Below, in pieces: positions 1 through 8,940 of a stretch of DNA of 64,000 nt. The stretch is from Fibrobacter sp. UWB5 (GTDB lineage: Bacteria; Fibrobacterota; Fibrobacteria; Fibrobacterales; Fibrobacteraceae). The notes beneath the pieces are model-generated. The model worked only from the letters and a program-made list of their open reading frames with translations. It did not search any database and was not told the origin of the DNA. The translations under genes were made by a program, and so were the position numbers. Numbering within the stretch: the first letter of the stretch is position 1; each line of letters starts with the position of its first letter. The stretch spans positions 186,001 through 250,000 of the forward strand of contig NZ_MWQH01000003.1 of the NCBI RefSeq assembly GCF_002210295.1. Direction: 5' to 3'.

Positions 1-35
1 TGTCCGGACATTCAAAGTGAGTATGAAAATTTCGA

Positions 36-767
36 TTACTTCTTGCAGCACTTGCATTCGGCGATGCACTTGTAAGCGATACCGCCGATTACGCCACCGA
101 GAATCGGGGCCACCCAGAAGAGCCAGAGTTGCTTGATAGCGGCACCACCAACGAACACAGCCATAGCGGTAGAGCGGGCCGGGTTCACGGAGGTGTTGGT
201 CACCGGGATAGAGATGAGGTGGATGAGCGTGAGGCAGAGGCCGATAGCGATCGGGGCAAAGCCTGCCGGAGCGCGGCCGTCGGTAGCGCCCATGATCACG
301 AACAGGAAGATGGCCGTGAGCACGGTTTCAATGAGGAATGCAGAAAGCATGCCGGAGGTCTTGCCACCAAAGGCGTTCAGGCCGTCCTTGAGGGAATCGG
401 ACCAGCCGTTGGTTGCGAATGCGCCGATGCCTGCGTTGGTAAGGTCGGGGCATGCAATCACGTAAAGGAGCGCTGCTGCGATGATACCGCCGATAACCTG
501 GGCGGCGATGTATGCCGGAGCTTCCTTAGCGGGGAAGCGGCCGCCGGCAACCTGGCCGAGCGTGACAGCCGGGTTCAAGTGGCAGCCCGAAATGTGACCG
601 ATGGCGTAGGCCATGGTGAGCACCGTAAGGCCGAAGGCCAGCGATACGCCCACGTAACCGATACCGGTGGTGGGAACGCCGCAAGCGAGCACGGCTGCAC
701 CGCAGCCGCCAAACACAAGCCAGAAGGTGCCGATAGCTTCGGCAATAGCGCGAGTAGTAAGTTTCAT
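36..767 (-). CDS. aqpZ: Aquaporin Z, water channel
   Basis: MIP-family inner-membrane water channel of 243 residues with six hydrophobic segments. Both pore NPA motifs are present (N65-A67 in HLNPAV and N195-A197 in SVNPARS). The AqpZ-type selectivity residues are also visible: F45, H183 in the LIHLIS stretch, T192 and R198. The stretch leading into the second NPA box is essentially the Escherichia coli AqpZ signature, so a glycerol facilitator is unlikely. An upstream in-frame ATG at 782 exists, but GGAGA lies about 8 nt before the ATG at 767, so the shorter start is chosen. The gene stands alone; its start faces the end of the aspS region. Confidence 0.93.
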   Translation of the reverse strand: MKLTTRAIAEAIGTFWLVFGGCGAAVLACGVPTTGIGYVGVSLAFGLTVLTMAYAIGHISGCHLNPAVTLGQVAGGRFPAKEAPAYIAAQVIGGIIAAALLYVIACPDLTNAGIGAFATNGWSDSLKDGLNAFGGKTSGMLSAFLIETVLTAIFLFVIMGATDGRAPAGFAPIAIGLCLTLIHLISIPVTNTSVNPARSTAMAVFVGGAAIKQLWLFWVAPILGGVIGGIAYKCIAECKCCKK

Positions 768-877
768 TTGAATTTTCTCCATATTGGGGGTTAAGAGTCT
801 TTGCTCAATTTAGCAAAAGACCCTTTTGGAATTGCCCAAAGTTATGTGAAAAATTGTTTTCGTGCGTATGCTCACAC

Positions 878-903
878 AAAAAAAGTCCGGTTTGAACCGG
901 ACT
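878..903 (-). terminator. Intrinsic terminator of aspS
   Basis: Perfect 9-bp stem AGTCCGGTT/AACCGGACT (884-892 with 895-903). On the minus strand it is followed by a run of seven T. It lies just downstream of the aspS stop. Confidence 0.85.
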
Positions 904-929
904 ATTTTGAAAGGGGAGAAATCTTGCGA

Positions 930-2723
930 TTACTTCTTTTCAGCCGTCTTAGGCATCTGCACGGAGATGTGGATGTCCTGCAGCTGCTGCAGATCCACTT
1001 CGCTCGGGCACTGGTCCATCGGGCTAGAAGCGCTCGTGTTCTTCGGGAACGCGATGTAGTCACGGATAGATTCTTCACCTTCCATGGTAGCGACAACGCG
1101 GTCGAGACCGAAGGCGAGACCACCGTGCGGAGGAGCGCCGTACTTGAAGGCGTCAACGAAGAAGCCGAACTTGGTGCGAACCTGTTCTTCGGTAAGGCCG
1201 AGCAGGCGGAACACCTTTTCCTGGACTTCAGGGTTGTGAATACGGATAGAACCACCGCCGATTTCCACACCGTTAAGAACAAGGTCATAAGCTTCGGCGT
1301 TGCAATCCTTGAGGTTGCCACCGAGCATCATGTCCAGGTGTTCCGGAAGCGGGTTGGTGAACGGGTGGTGCATGGCCATGTAGCGGCCTTCGGTGTCGCT
1401 GTATTCGAACATCGGGAATTCGGTAATCCACACAAATTCACGCTTCTTCGGATCGCGGAGACCCTTGATACGGGCGACTTCCAAGCGGAGCTGACCCATA
1501 GCGGTTGCAGCAACCTTTTCCGGACCGGCGATGAAGAACATCATGTCGCCGCACTTGGCGCCGACAGCGTCGCGGAGTTCGTTGAGCTGTTCGGTTGTAA
1601 AGAACTTGCCGACCTGAGTTTCCACTTCGTCATTTTCCTTGACGCGCATCCACACGAGGCCCTTGGAACCATACTTGGCGACGTAGGCGGTGAGTTCGTC
1701 GATCTGCTTACGGGTGAAGTCAACGCAACCCTTGGCTGCGATACCGCGGATCTTGCCACCGGCGGCAACGCAGTTCTTGAACACGCCGAAGTTGGACTTT
1801 GCACCGATTTCGGACACATCGTGGATTTCGAGGTCGAAGCGGAGGTCCGGCTTGTCGGAACCGTACTTGAGCATGGCTTCTGCCCACTTCATGCGGCGAA
1901 TCTTCTTGGGCGGTTCGAAGTTCCAAACCTTACCGAGAACTTCGGTCACGAACTTGTCGAACATTTCCATGACTTCGTCCTGGTTGACGAAAGACATTTC
2001 GACGTCGATCTGCGTGAATTCCGGCTGACGGTCGGCGCGGAGGTCTTCGTCGCGGAAGCACTTGGCAATCTGGAAGTAGCGGTCCATGCCAGCGATCATC
2101 AAGAGCTGCTTGTACTGCTGCGGAGACTGCGGGAGGGCGTAGAACTTGCCCGGGTTCACGCGGGACGGCACGAGGTAGTCACGTGCGCCTTCCGGAGTGG
2201 ACTTGCAAAGGCACGGAGTTTCGATATTTTCGAAACCGTTAGAATAGAAGAAGTCGTACACGGCCTTGAGGAAGCGGCTCTTGAGGAGGAGCTTCTTCTG
2301 GATCCACGGACGGCGGAGGTCCAGGTAGCGGTACTGCAAGCGCAGGTCGTCGTTTTCCTTGCATTCTTCGTTCGGGTCGTTAATGGCGAGCGGAGAAGTG
2401 AGAGCGGCGTTCAGGATTTCGAGCTTGTCAGCCTTGACTTCGACTTCACCTGTGGCGAGCTTTTCGTTGGTGTTGCCTTCTTCGCGGGCGTAGACCTTAC
2501 CAGTCACGTAAATAACGTATTCGTTACGGAGCTGTTCGGCGGTCTTCAACACGTCGGCGTTGTAGTCCGGGTTGAAAACGATCTGGGTCTTGCCATACTT
2601 GTCGCGGAGGTCAACGAAAATCACACCACCATGGTCGCGGCGGCGATCCACCCAACCGGCGAGTGTTACGGTCTGGCCAACATCTTCCTTGCGAAGCTGG
2701 CCGCAGTTATGTGTACGTTTCAT
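930..2723 (-). CDS. aspS: Aspartyl-tRNA synthetase
   Basis: Cytoplasmic class II aminoacyl-tRNA synthetase of 597 residues, the usual bacterial length. An N-terminal OB-fold anticodon-binding domain (GWVDRRRDHGG) comes first. It is followed by class II motif 2 (FRDEDLRADRQPEFTQ), a bacterial-specific insertion domain and motif 3 (GLAFGLDRVV) near the C-terminus. The ending FPKN...PMDQCPSEV is typical of bacterial AspRS. AAGGA lies 9 nt before the ATG. Whether it also charges tRNA-Asn cannot be decided from this gene. Confidence 0.97.
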   Translation of the reverse strand: MKRTHNCGQLRKEDVGQTVTLAGWVDRRRDHGGVIFVDLRDKYGKTQIVFNPDYNADVLKTAEQLRNEYVIYVTGKVYAREEGNTNEKLATGEVEVKADKLEILNAALTSPLAINDPNEECKENDDLRLQYRYLDLRRPWIQKKLLLKSRFLKAVYDFFYSNGFENIETPCLCKSTPEGARDYLVPSRVNPGKFYALPQSPQQYKQLLMIAGMDRYFQIAKCFRDEDLRADRQPEFTQIDVEMSFVNQDEVMEMFDKFVTEVLGKVWNFEPPKKIRRMKWAEAMLKYGSDKPDLRFDLEIHDVSEIGAKSNFGVFKNCVAAGGKIRGIAAKGCVDFTRKQIDELTAYVAKYGSKGLVWMRVKENDEVETQVGKFFTTEQLNELRDAVGAKCGDMMFFIAGPEKVAATAMGQLRLEVARIKGLRDPKKREFVWITEFPMFEYSDTEGRYMAMHHPFTNPLPEHLDMMLGGNLKDCNAEAYDLVLNGVEIGGGSIRIHNPEVQEKVFRLLGLTEEQVRTKFGFFVDAFKYGAPPHGGLAFGLDRVVATMEGEESIRDYIAFPKNTSASSPMDQCPSEVDLQQLQDIHISVQMPKTAEKK

Positions 2724-2807
2724 GGTTGTATCCTTGAAGATAATTTTTCGGGCGTAAATGTAGAAAAAATCGAACTAGTATGTCATCTCCTAAAATGACT
2801 TTTTAAC

Positions 2808-3035
2808 TTAAATTGACAAAAGCTCGTTAGCGATTTTGTGAATTTCGTCAAGAATTGCTTTTTTACGTTTTTCGGAAGGGTGTTTGGATCCGTTCATGTA
2901 GGCAGCCATGAGTGATTGCTGTATGCCAAGTCTGCGGGCAACCTCGGACATGTTGATTGGCTTTAGCTTCGGCGAAAGTTTTAGTGGGAACTTACAGCTC
3001 CATGTTTTTGAAATACCTAACCCATTCTTTTTCAA
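2808..3035 (-). CDS. Small helix-turn-helix protein, possibly an antitoxin remnant
   Basis: 75-residue frame whose C-terminal half (from about residue 29, NMSEVARRLGIQQSLM) looks like an XRE-type helix-turn-helix followed by a basic helix. This arrangement is common at the C-terminus of HicB-like antitoxins, but the N-terminal HicB fold is missing and residues 1-28 look unconstrained. No convincing ribosome site precedes the ATG. The true product may start at a TTG slightly upstream, or the gene may be a decayed remnant. Its upstream side faces the AT-rich dapF control region, so it could be a local regulator. Function unproven. Confidence 0.45.
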   Translation of the reverse strand: MKKNGLGISKTWSCKFPLKLSPKLKPINMSEVARRLGIQQSLMAAYMNGSKHPSEKRKKAILDEIHKIANELLSI

Positions 3036-3126
3036 AGTGTTCCTTGTTTTTAACGTGAACGGAATTTAGGATATAAAATTATATCCGTCAATTCATTTGT
3101 TGCAAGAGGACGAGGATAGTGTTATT

Positions 3127-3171
3127 TTACAGAAAATGTAAAGTAAATTTGTTTAATTACAGAATTTGTAA
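3127..3171 (+). promoter_or_regulatory. Two tandem dyads TTACA-N5-TGTAA upstream of dapF
   Basis: Perfect 5+5 inverted repeats TTACA-GAAAA-TGTAA (3127-3141) and TTACA-GAATT-TGTAA (3157-3171). Their centres are 30 bp apart, about three helical turns. A third dyad with one mismatch, TAACA-ATTTT-TGTAA, lies at 3230-3244. Position and geometry fit upstream activator sites for the sigma54 promoter at 3248-3263; binding by the activator encoded at 5404-6930 is inferred. Confidence 0.6.
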
Positions 3172-3247
3172 TATTTCAAAATTTTGTTTTCTGTGAAATT
3201 TGGATAAAATTGGCGTTTTTAGCGTGATTTAACAATTTTTGTAAAGT

Positions 3248-3263
3248 TGGCACATTTTTTGCA
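3248..3263 (+). promoter_or_regulatory. Sigma54 (-24/-12) promoter of the dapF operon
   Basis: TGGCAC-N5-TTGCA, with GG and GC separated by exactly 10 nt, as RpoN promoters require. Transcription would start near 3274, some 25 nt before the dapF ATG. A sigma54-dependent activator is the third gene of the operon. Confidence 0.8.
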
Positions 3264-3299
3264 AATGGGGGCGTGGAAAAATATAAAGAGAACTGAATT

Positions 3300-4163
3300 A
3301 TGCCAATTAATTTTTCAAAATGGACCGGATTGGGCAACGATTTCGTGTTGCTGGAACCGGGCGTGACGCTAGATTATAGCGATAATTTCGAACAACGTGT
3401 CATTCAGCTTTGCGACCGCCGTTTCGGTATCGGTGCCGATGGCGTGGTCATCGTGACTCCGATGGATAACGATGGTTGTCTGGTAATCGATAAGATTAGC
3501 GAAGGTCCTCTGGCAAAGCCTGTTGCAAATGGCGTTGATTTTGAAATGCGCATTTTTAATGCCGATGGTTCTGAAGCGGCCATGTGCGGTAACGCAACGC
3601 GCTGCGTGGCCAAGTACATTCGCAGCCGCGGTCTTGCAAAAGACGCCAATACTAAAGTGTTTAATCTGCACACCAAGAGCGGCTTGGTGAAGCCGGCCCT
3701 TTTGGATGACGGCCGCGTGTGCGTCGATATGGGCCTCCCGAGAAAGTTCTTGGGCTCCATCAAACTCACGGCCGACAGCTTTGATTTTACTGCCGAGACG
3801 GTTTCCATGGGAAATCCGCATGCGGTGATTTTCGTGGATGACATCGAAAAGATTCAGCTGGAAAAGTGGGGAAGTATCTTGGAAGTCGACAAGCAGTTCC
3901 CCGACCGCTGCAACATTGAATTTGCACAGGTGGTGACGCCCACCCAAATCCGCATGCGGGTTTGGGAACGTGGTTGCGGCGTTACGATGGCTTGTGGTAC
4001 GGGCAGTTGCGCAACCCTCGTTGCGGCCCAGCGCACTGGCCGCGTGGGCGTCGAAGCCGACGTTGTCCTCGACGGCGGCGTCCTCCACATCAAGCACGAA
4101 GAAGGTGGCCCCGTCCTGATGACCGGCCCCGCAGAAGAAGTATTTAGAGGAACGATCGACTAA
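3300..4163 (+). CDS. dapF: Diaminopimelate epimerase
   Basis: Converts LL- to meso-diaminopimelate for lysine and peptidoglycan synthesis; cytoplasmic, cofactor-free two-cysteine racemase. The two catalytic cysteines are visible: C96 in MCGNATRC and C232 in ACGTGSCAT. The early GLGNDFV box is also present. At 287 residues it is slightly long because of an insertion at about residues 55-80, between the first strands and the FEMRIFNADGSE motif. It is the first gene of an operon, 10 nt before dapL, and consecutive steps of one pathway are encoded. It is likely expressed from the sigma54 promoter immediately upstream. Confidence 0.95.
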   Translation: MPINFSKWTGLGNDFVLLEPGVTLDYSDNFEQRVIQLCDRRFGIGADGVVIVTPMDNDGCLVIDKISEGPLAKPVANGVDFEMRIFNADGSEAAMCGNATRCVAKYIRSRGLAKDANTKVFNLHTKSGLVKPALLDDGRVCVDMGLPRKFLGSIKLTADSFDFTAETVSMGNPHAVIFVDDIEKIQLEKWGSILEVDKQFPDRCNIEFAQVVTPTQIRMRVWERGCGVTMACGTGSCATLVAAQRTGRVGVEADVVLDGGVLHIKHEEGGPVLMTGPAEEVFRGTID

Positions 4164-4173
4164 AGAAGAAATT

Positions 4174-5382
4174 ATGAACGAATCTATCATCAATACAAAC
4201 TACGACTTGCTGCCCGGCAGCTACCTTTTCTCGACTATCGCCCAGAAAATCAAGGAATATCAGGCGAAAAAGCCCGATGCAGACATTATCCGCCTGGGCA
4301 TTGGCGATGTGACCACGCCCTTGATCCCGGAAGTCATCAAGGCCATGCACAAGGCCGTGGATGAAATGGCCGTGAAGGGAACTTTCCGCGGTTACGGCCC
4401 CGAACAGGGCTACGATTTCGTGCGCGAAGCAATCGTCCGTGGCGAATACACCGCCCGCGGCATCGAAATGGATCCGGACGATATTTTCGTTAGCGACGGT
4501 TCCAAGTGCGATGTGGCAAACATCCAGGAGCTTTTTACAGAAAATGTAAAGATTGCGATTCCGGACCCGGTTTACCCGGTCTATTTGGACTCCAACGTGA
4601 TGGCTGGCCGTGCAGGCGTGTTGCAAAGTGACGGACATTTTTCTAAGGTGACCTACCTTGCTTCGACTGCAGAAAACAACTTCCAGCCGGATTTGCCCAA
4701 GGAACCGGTGCAGCTGATTTACCTTTGCAGCCCGAATAACCCGACCGGTACGGTGCTCAGCCGCGAAACCTTGCAGAAGTTCGTGAACTACGCCAACGAA
4801 AATGGTGCATTGATCCTGTTCGACGGCGCCTACAACTGCTATATCCAGGACGAATCGCTGCCGCATTCCATCTTTGAAATTCCGGGTGCACGCACTTGCG
4901 CCATTGAATTCCGCAGCTTCAGTAAGACGGCTGGCTTTACAGGCGTGCGCTGCGCCTACACGGTGATCCCGCACGAACTTTCGAAACTCCGCTCCATGTG
5001 GAATCGTCGCCAGTGCACCAAGTTTAACGGCGTGAGCTACGTGACGCAGCGTGCCGCCGAGGCAATTTACAGCCCGATTGGTTGGCAGCAGACCAAGGAA
5101 GTCATTGCCGGTTACATGCGCACGGCTGGCGTTATCCGCAAGGAACTGACGGCCGCGGGTTACACGGTGTTCGGTGGCGAACATGCTCCGTACATCTGGT
5201 GGAAAATCGCTGATGGCGAAAAATCCTTCGATTTCTTTGACCGCCTGCTTGCTACCTGCGAAGTCGTGGGTACTCCGGGTAGCGGCTTTGGCCCCTGCGG
5301 CGAAGGATACTTCCGCTTGACCGCCTTCGGTGACTACGAACGCACCGTTGAAGCTCTTAAGAGGATTAAGGAAAAACTTTAA
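4174..5382 (+). CDS. dapL: LL-diaminopimelate aminotransferase
   Basis: Fold-type I PLP aminotransferase of 402 residues. It makes LL-diaminopimelate directly from tetrahydrodipicolinate and so bypasses the succinylase/acetylase branch. Family features are the N-terminal LLPGSYLF stretch, GIGDVTTPL, the PLP-lysine motif RSFSKTAGFTG near residue 248, and the C-terminal SGFGPCGEGYFR. A short AAGAAG ribosome site precedes the ATG, 10 nt after the dapF stop. The product is the substrate of DapF. An AT-rich patch at 4533-4551 repeats exactly 19 nt of the dyad region upstream of dapF. Confidence 0.95.
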   Translation: MNESIINTNYDLLPGSYLFSTIAQKIKEYQAKKPDADIIRLGIGDVTTPLIPEVIKAMHKAVDEMAVKGTFRGYGPEQGYDFVREAIVRGEYTARGIEMDPDDIFVSDGSKCDVANIQELFTENVKIAIPDPVYPVYLDSNVMAGRAGVLQSDGHFSKVTYLASTAENNFQPDLPKEPVQLIYLCSPNNPTGTVLSRETLQKFVNYANENGALILFDGAYNCYIQDESLPHSIFEIPGARTCAIEFRSFSKTAGFTGVRCAYTVIPHELSKLRSMWNRRQCTKFNGVSYVTQRAAEAIYSPIGWQQTKEVIAGYMRTAGVIRKELTAAGYTVFGGEHAPYIWWKIADGEKSFDFFDRLLATCEVVGTPGSGFGPCGEGYFRLTAFGDYERTVEALKRIKEKL

Positions 5383-5403
5383 CCCCCAACCAATTACTAT
5401 CTT

Positions 5404-6930
5404 ATGTCCATGCCCTCTCCAATAGGTTCAGAAATCTCGGTCGTCCAGAAGATCAGTGTTGCGATCATTCACGAACGCAACGTTGAAAAGTTGCTCGAGA
5501 ATGTACTCGACATTCTGGAATCCGAACTCGGCATGCTTCGCGGAACTTTCGCGTTGCTCTTTGGCGACACGCTTAAGATTGAAGCGTCTCGCGGACTGGA
5601 TGAATCTGAAAAACAGCGCGGTTTGTACCGCATGGGCGAAGGCATTACGGGTCACGTCGCTGAACGCGGCGTGAGCCATGTGATTCCTGACCTGCGCAAA
5701 GACTCCCGCTTCTTGAACCGTACGGGTAGCCGCCATTATGACTCCCAGGTGGCTTTTATTTGTGTGCCTTTGATCCACGACGGCCAGGTGATCGGAACGC
5801 TTTCGATTGACCGCCCGGTGGATGGCTCTACTGATCTTGATCGCGATGTGGCTTTGCTTGAAATCATTGCAAACATCACGGGTGATGCCGCAAACGAATG
5901 CATTGAACTGCATAACGAACACGAAGCCATGCTCGAAGAAAACCGCAAGCTTCGTGACATGCTTTCGAATAACCCCGGCGAACTGGTGGGTAACTGCCGC
6001 GAAATGCAGCAGATTTACGAACAGGTGCGCCAGGTGGCTCCCAGCGATGCGACGGTTCTGATTCGTGGCGGTAGCGGTACGGGTAAAGAGATGATTGCCC
6101 GTGCAATTGTGAATTTGTCTGAAAGAAAGGACAAGCCTTTCATTACGCTGAACTGCGCGGCTTTGCCTGAAAACCTGGTAGAAAGCGAACTTTTCGGTCA
6201 CGAAAAGGGTGCGTTTACGGGTGCGGTGAATCGCCGTATCGGTCGTGCCGAAGCTGCCGACGGGGGAACGCTCTTCCTCGACGAAATTGGCGACCTTACA
6301 ATGCAGACTCAAGTGAAGCTCCTGCGATTCTTGCAGGAACGTACCTTTAGCCGCGTGGGCAGTAACGAAGAACTTCATTCCGATGTGCGATTCTTGGCTG
6401 CGACAAGCCGTAACTTGGAAGAGCTGATTGCGCAGGGCAAGTTCCGCGAAGACTTGTTCTACCGCTTGAACATTTTCCCGATTACCATGCCTGATTTGGC
6501 AAAGCGTAAGTCCGACATTATTTTGCTGGCGGAGCACTTCATTGAAAAGATGAATCTGCGCTACAACAAGAAGGTGGCCCGCCTTTCGACGACGGCGATC
6601 AACTTGCTCATGAGCTACCACTGGCCGGGTAACGTGCGTGAACTGGAAAACTGCATTGAACGTGCGGTGCTTACTGCCACGGACGACTGCGTTCACAGCT
6701 ACAATTTGCCGCCTTCGCTGCAGACAAGCCTTAGCGTCGGACCTTCTGGTGCCGTGACGACCAAGACTGCTCCGCTTGAAGTGATGATGAACAATTACGA
6801 ACGTGAAATCATTACCGAGGCAATCAAGCGCAATAACGGTAACCTTTCTGCCGCAGGCCGCGACTTGGGCGTGTCTCCGCGCATGATGAATTACCGTATG
6901 AATAAACTCGGAATCAAGTCCGGGCGTTGA
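5404..6930 (+). CDS. Sigma54-dependent transcriptional activator, GAF-AAA-Fis type
   Basis: Enhancer-binding protein of 508 residues. It has an N-terminal GAF sensory domain (about 20-165), a sigma54-interaction AAA+ domain (about 195-430) and a C-terminal Fis-type helix-turn-helix (about 465-505). The Walker A sequence is GGSGTGKE, the sigma54-contact loop is GAFTGAV, and Walker B is GGTLFLDEIGD. There is no receiver domain, so control is probably by a small molecule or partner protein through GAF, as in NifA. It is third in the dapF operon, 21 nt after dapL, and likely activates its own -24/-12 promoter at 3248-3263. The nif symbol is withheld because no nitrogenase genes are seen here. Confidence 0.92.
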   Translation: MSMPSPIGSEISVVQKISVAIIHERNVEKLLENVLDILESELGMLRGTFALLFGDTLKIEASRGLDESEKQRGLYRMGEGITGHVAERGVSHVIPDLRKDSRFLNRTGSRHYDSQVAFICVPLIHDGQVIGTLSIDRPVDGSTDLDRDVALLEIIANITGDAANECIELHNEHEAMLEENRKLRDMLSNNPGELVGNCREMQQIYEQVRQVAPSDATVLIRGGSGTGKEMIARAIVNLSERKDKPFITLNCAALPENLVESELFGHEKGAFTGAVNRRIGRAEAADGGTLFLDEIGDLTMQTQVKLLRFLQERTFSRVGSNEELHSDVRFLAATSRNLEELIAQGKFREDLFYRLNIFPITMPDLAKRKSDIILLAEHFIEKMNLRYNKKVARLSTTAINLLMSYHWPGNVRELENCIERAVLTATDDCVHSYNLPPSLQTSLSVGPSGAVTTKTAPLEVMMNNYEREIITEAIKRNNGNLSAAGRDLGVSPRMMNYRMNKLGIKSGR

Positions 6931-6955
6931 CAAGGGCCAAACTAATCTATATTTA
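6925..6955 (+). promoter_or_regulatory. Possible sigma70 promoter for nadE
   Basis: TTGACA overlaps the stop codon of the activator gene and is followed after 15 nt by TATATT, a few bases before the nadE ATG. The spacing is short and the leader would be very brief, so this is tentative. Confidence 0.35.
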
Positions 6956-6959
6956 GGTT

Positions 6960-8903
6960 ATGTTTGGATTTTACCGATTCGCATCTGTTTGCCCGACGCT
7001 GAAAGTCGCCGATACCGCCTACAATACAGCTGAAATTATTCGCTGTGCAACCGAGGCAATTGACGGAGGTGCCGCCTTCGTCGTGTTCCCGGAACTTTGC
7101 ATTACGGGGTATACCTGTAGCGACTTGTTCCATCAGGAGCTGTTGCTCAAGAAGAGCGTGGAATCGCTCTCGAAGATTGCAGAGGCGTTTGCAGATAGCG
7201 ATGCGGTGATTGCGGTGGGACTCCCGCTACGCATGTTCGGTTGCCTGTACAACTGCGCCGCGTTTTTGCAGAAGGGTAAACTGGTGGCGGTGACGCCCAA
7301 GATTCATTTGCCGAACCAGCGCGAATTTTACGAGAAACGCCATTTCTCGAGCGGTCGCGACTTGCTGCGCGAAAGAACGCTTTGCCCGGTGGAAGGCTTT
7401 GGCGATGTGCCGGTGACGAACTTCTTTACGATTGCGGGGAAGTCTGGCACCGAGGTGCGCGTAGGCGTGGAACTTTGCGAAGATTTGTGGACAGCAGTGC
7501 CGCCGAGTGGCGAGCTTGCCCTGGCTGGTGCGAATGTGATTGTGAACCTGTCGGCAAGTGATGCCTTGGTCGGCAAGCGCGATTACCGTCGCAACCTGGT
7601 GATGAACCAGTCTGCACGTTGCATGGCGGCCTACGTTTATTCATCGGCTGGTGTGCATGAATCGACGACGGACATGGTCTTTAGCGGTCACTTGATGATT
7701 GCCGAGAACGGCAGCATGATTGCCGAAAGCAAACCGTTCAGCCGTGAATCTGAAATTATTTACGCCGATGTCGATGTGGAACGCCTGAACATGCAACGCT
7801 TGAGCGAAGGCTCGTTCCAGGATTTCGACAGCCGCAGTTTCTATGCGCGCGCGGCGAGTTTCGATGGCCTGCGTTCGATTGATAGCCTCAAGTACCGCTT
7901 TGTGGCGCCGATGCCGTTTGTGCCGGGCAACATCGAAACTCGCGACAAGTCCTGCACCGAGATCTTCAATATCCAATGCGCAGGACTTGCGAAGCGACTC
8001 GAAGCGTCGCATTCGAAGCGCGCGGTGATTGGCCTTTCGGGCGGCTTGGATTCTACGCTTGCCTTGCTCGTGGTCGCAGAAACGTTCAAGCTCTTGAAGC
8101 GCCCTGCTTCTGAAATCCTGGTGCTCACGATGCCTGGATTCGGAACGACCAAGCGCACCAAGAACAATGCCGTCACCATGGCGGAACTCTTGGGCGTGGA
8201 ATTGCGCACCGTCGATATTCAGAAGGCTTGCTTGCAGCATTTTGCAGACATCGGACATGACCCAAAAACGCTCAATGTGACTTACGAAAATGTGCAGGCC
8301 CGCGAACGTACGCAGATCCTGATGGATATCGCCAATAGCGTGGGCGGAATCGTCATCGGTACGGGTGACCTTTCTGAAATCGCCCTCGGCTGGAGCACTT
8401 ACAATGCTGACCACATGTCTATGTATGCGGTGAACTGCGATATTCCGAAAACGCTGGTGCGCCATGTGGTGGGCTGGTATGCAGACCATGCCGAAAGCTT
8501 TACTGCCGACAAAAAGACGGCAAAAGAACTTGCTGATGTGCTCCGCGATATCTTGGATACGCCGGTGTCGCCGGAACTGTTGCCTGCCGATGCAAATGGC
8601 CAGATTGCGCAGAAGACCGAATGCATCTTGGGCGCCTACGAAATCCACGACTTCTACCTGTACCATTTCGCTAAGTATGGCGCTGAACCGAAAAAGCTCC
8701 TTTTCCTTGCGAAGTATGCCTTTGCGGGTAAGTTCAGCGACGAAGAATTGGAGAAGGCTTTAGCCGTATTCGTGCGCAGGTTCTTTACGCAACAGTTCAA
8801 GCGTAGCTGTATTCCTGACGGCCCGAAGGTCGGTACGATTTCGCTTTCGCCGCGAGCCGACTGGCGCATGCCCAGCGATTCAAGCTTCAGCGACTGGATG
8901 TAA
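6960..8903 (+). CDS. nadE: Glutamine-dependent NAD synthetase
   Basis: 647-residue two-domain enzyme that amidates nicotinic acid adenine dinucleotide to NAD using glutamine nitrogen. The N-terminal nitrilase-type glutaminase domain (about 1-280) carries Glu in FPELCITGY, Lys in KIHLPNQREF and Cys in VELCEDLW. The C-terminal ATP-pyrophosphatase domain carries GLSGGLDST near residue 360 and the GTGDLSEIALGW stretch. The length matches the long glutamine-dependent type. It follows the activator gene by 29 nt and may be the last gene of the sigma54 operon or use its own promoter. Its link to nitrogen supply fits such control. Confidence 0.95.
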   Translation: MFGFYRFASVCPTLKVADTAYNTAEIIRCATEAIDGGAAFVVFPELCITGYTCSDLFHQELLLKKSVESLSKIAEAFADSDAVIAVGLPLRMFGCLYNCAAFLQKGKLVAVTPKIHLPNQREFYEKRHFSSGRDLLRERTLCPVEGFGDVPVTNFFTIAGKSGTEVRVGVELCEDLWTAVPPSGELALAGANVIVNLSASDALVGKRDYRRNLVMNQSARCMAAYVYSSAGVHESTTDMVFSGHLMIAENGSMIAESKPFSRESEIIYADVDVERLNMQRLSEGSFQDFDSRSFYARAASFDGLRSIDSLKYRFVAPMPFVPGNIETRDKSCTEIFNIQCAGLAKRLEASHSKRAVIGLSGGLDSTLALLVVAETFKLLKRPASEILVLTMPGFGTTKRTKNNAVTMAELLGVELRTVDIQKACLQHFADIGHDPKTLNVTYENVQARERTQILMDIANSVGGIVIGTGDLSEIALGWSTYNADHMSMYAVNCDIPKTLVRHVVGWYADHAESFTADKKTAKELADVLRDILDTPVSPELLPADANGQIAQKTECILGAYEIHDFYLYHFAKYGAEPKKLLFLAKYAFAGKFSDEELEKALAVFVRRFFTQQFKRSCIPDGPKVGTISLSPRADWRMPSDSSFSDWM

Positions 8904-8916
8904 TTGAACTACGTCA

Positions 8917-8938
8917 TTGCGCCCCTATAGGGGAAGCA
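8917..8938 (+). terminator. Hairpin between convergent genes
   Basis: CCCCTATAGGGG core extended by ATTGC/GCAAT arms, between the nadE stop and the convergent small membrane protein gene. The following T-run is weak, so termination is only suggested. Confidence 0.4.
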
Positions 8939-8940
8939 AT

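Noticed and set aside
801-2798. Long plus-strand open frame antisense to aspS
   Set aside because: It arises from codon bias of aspS on the other strand. It has no ribosome site and no recognisable protein motif; similar shadows lie opposite parC, the porin-like gene and the GH2 gene.
3000-3078. A separate small gene ending FEKEWVRYFKNMEL on the minus strand
   Set aside because: The frame has no start codon between its upstream stop and this sequence; it is mentioned only as a possible trace of gene decay.
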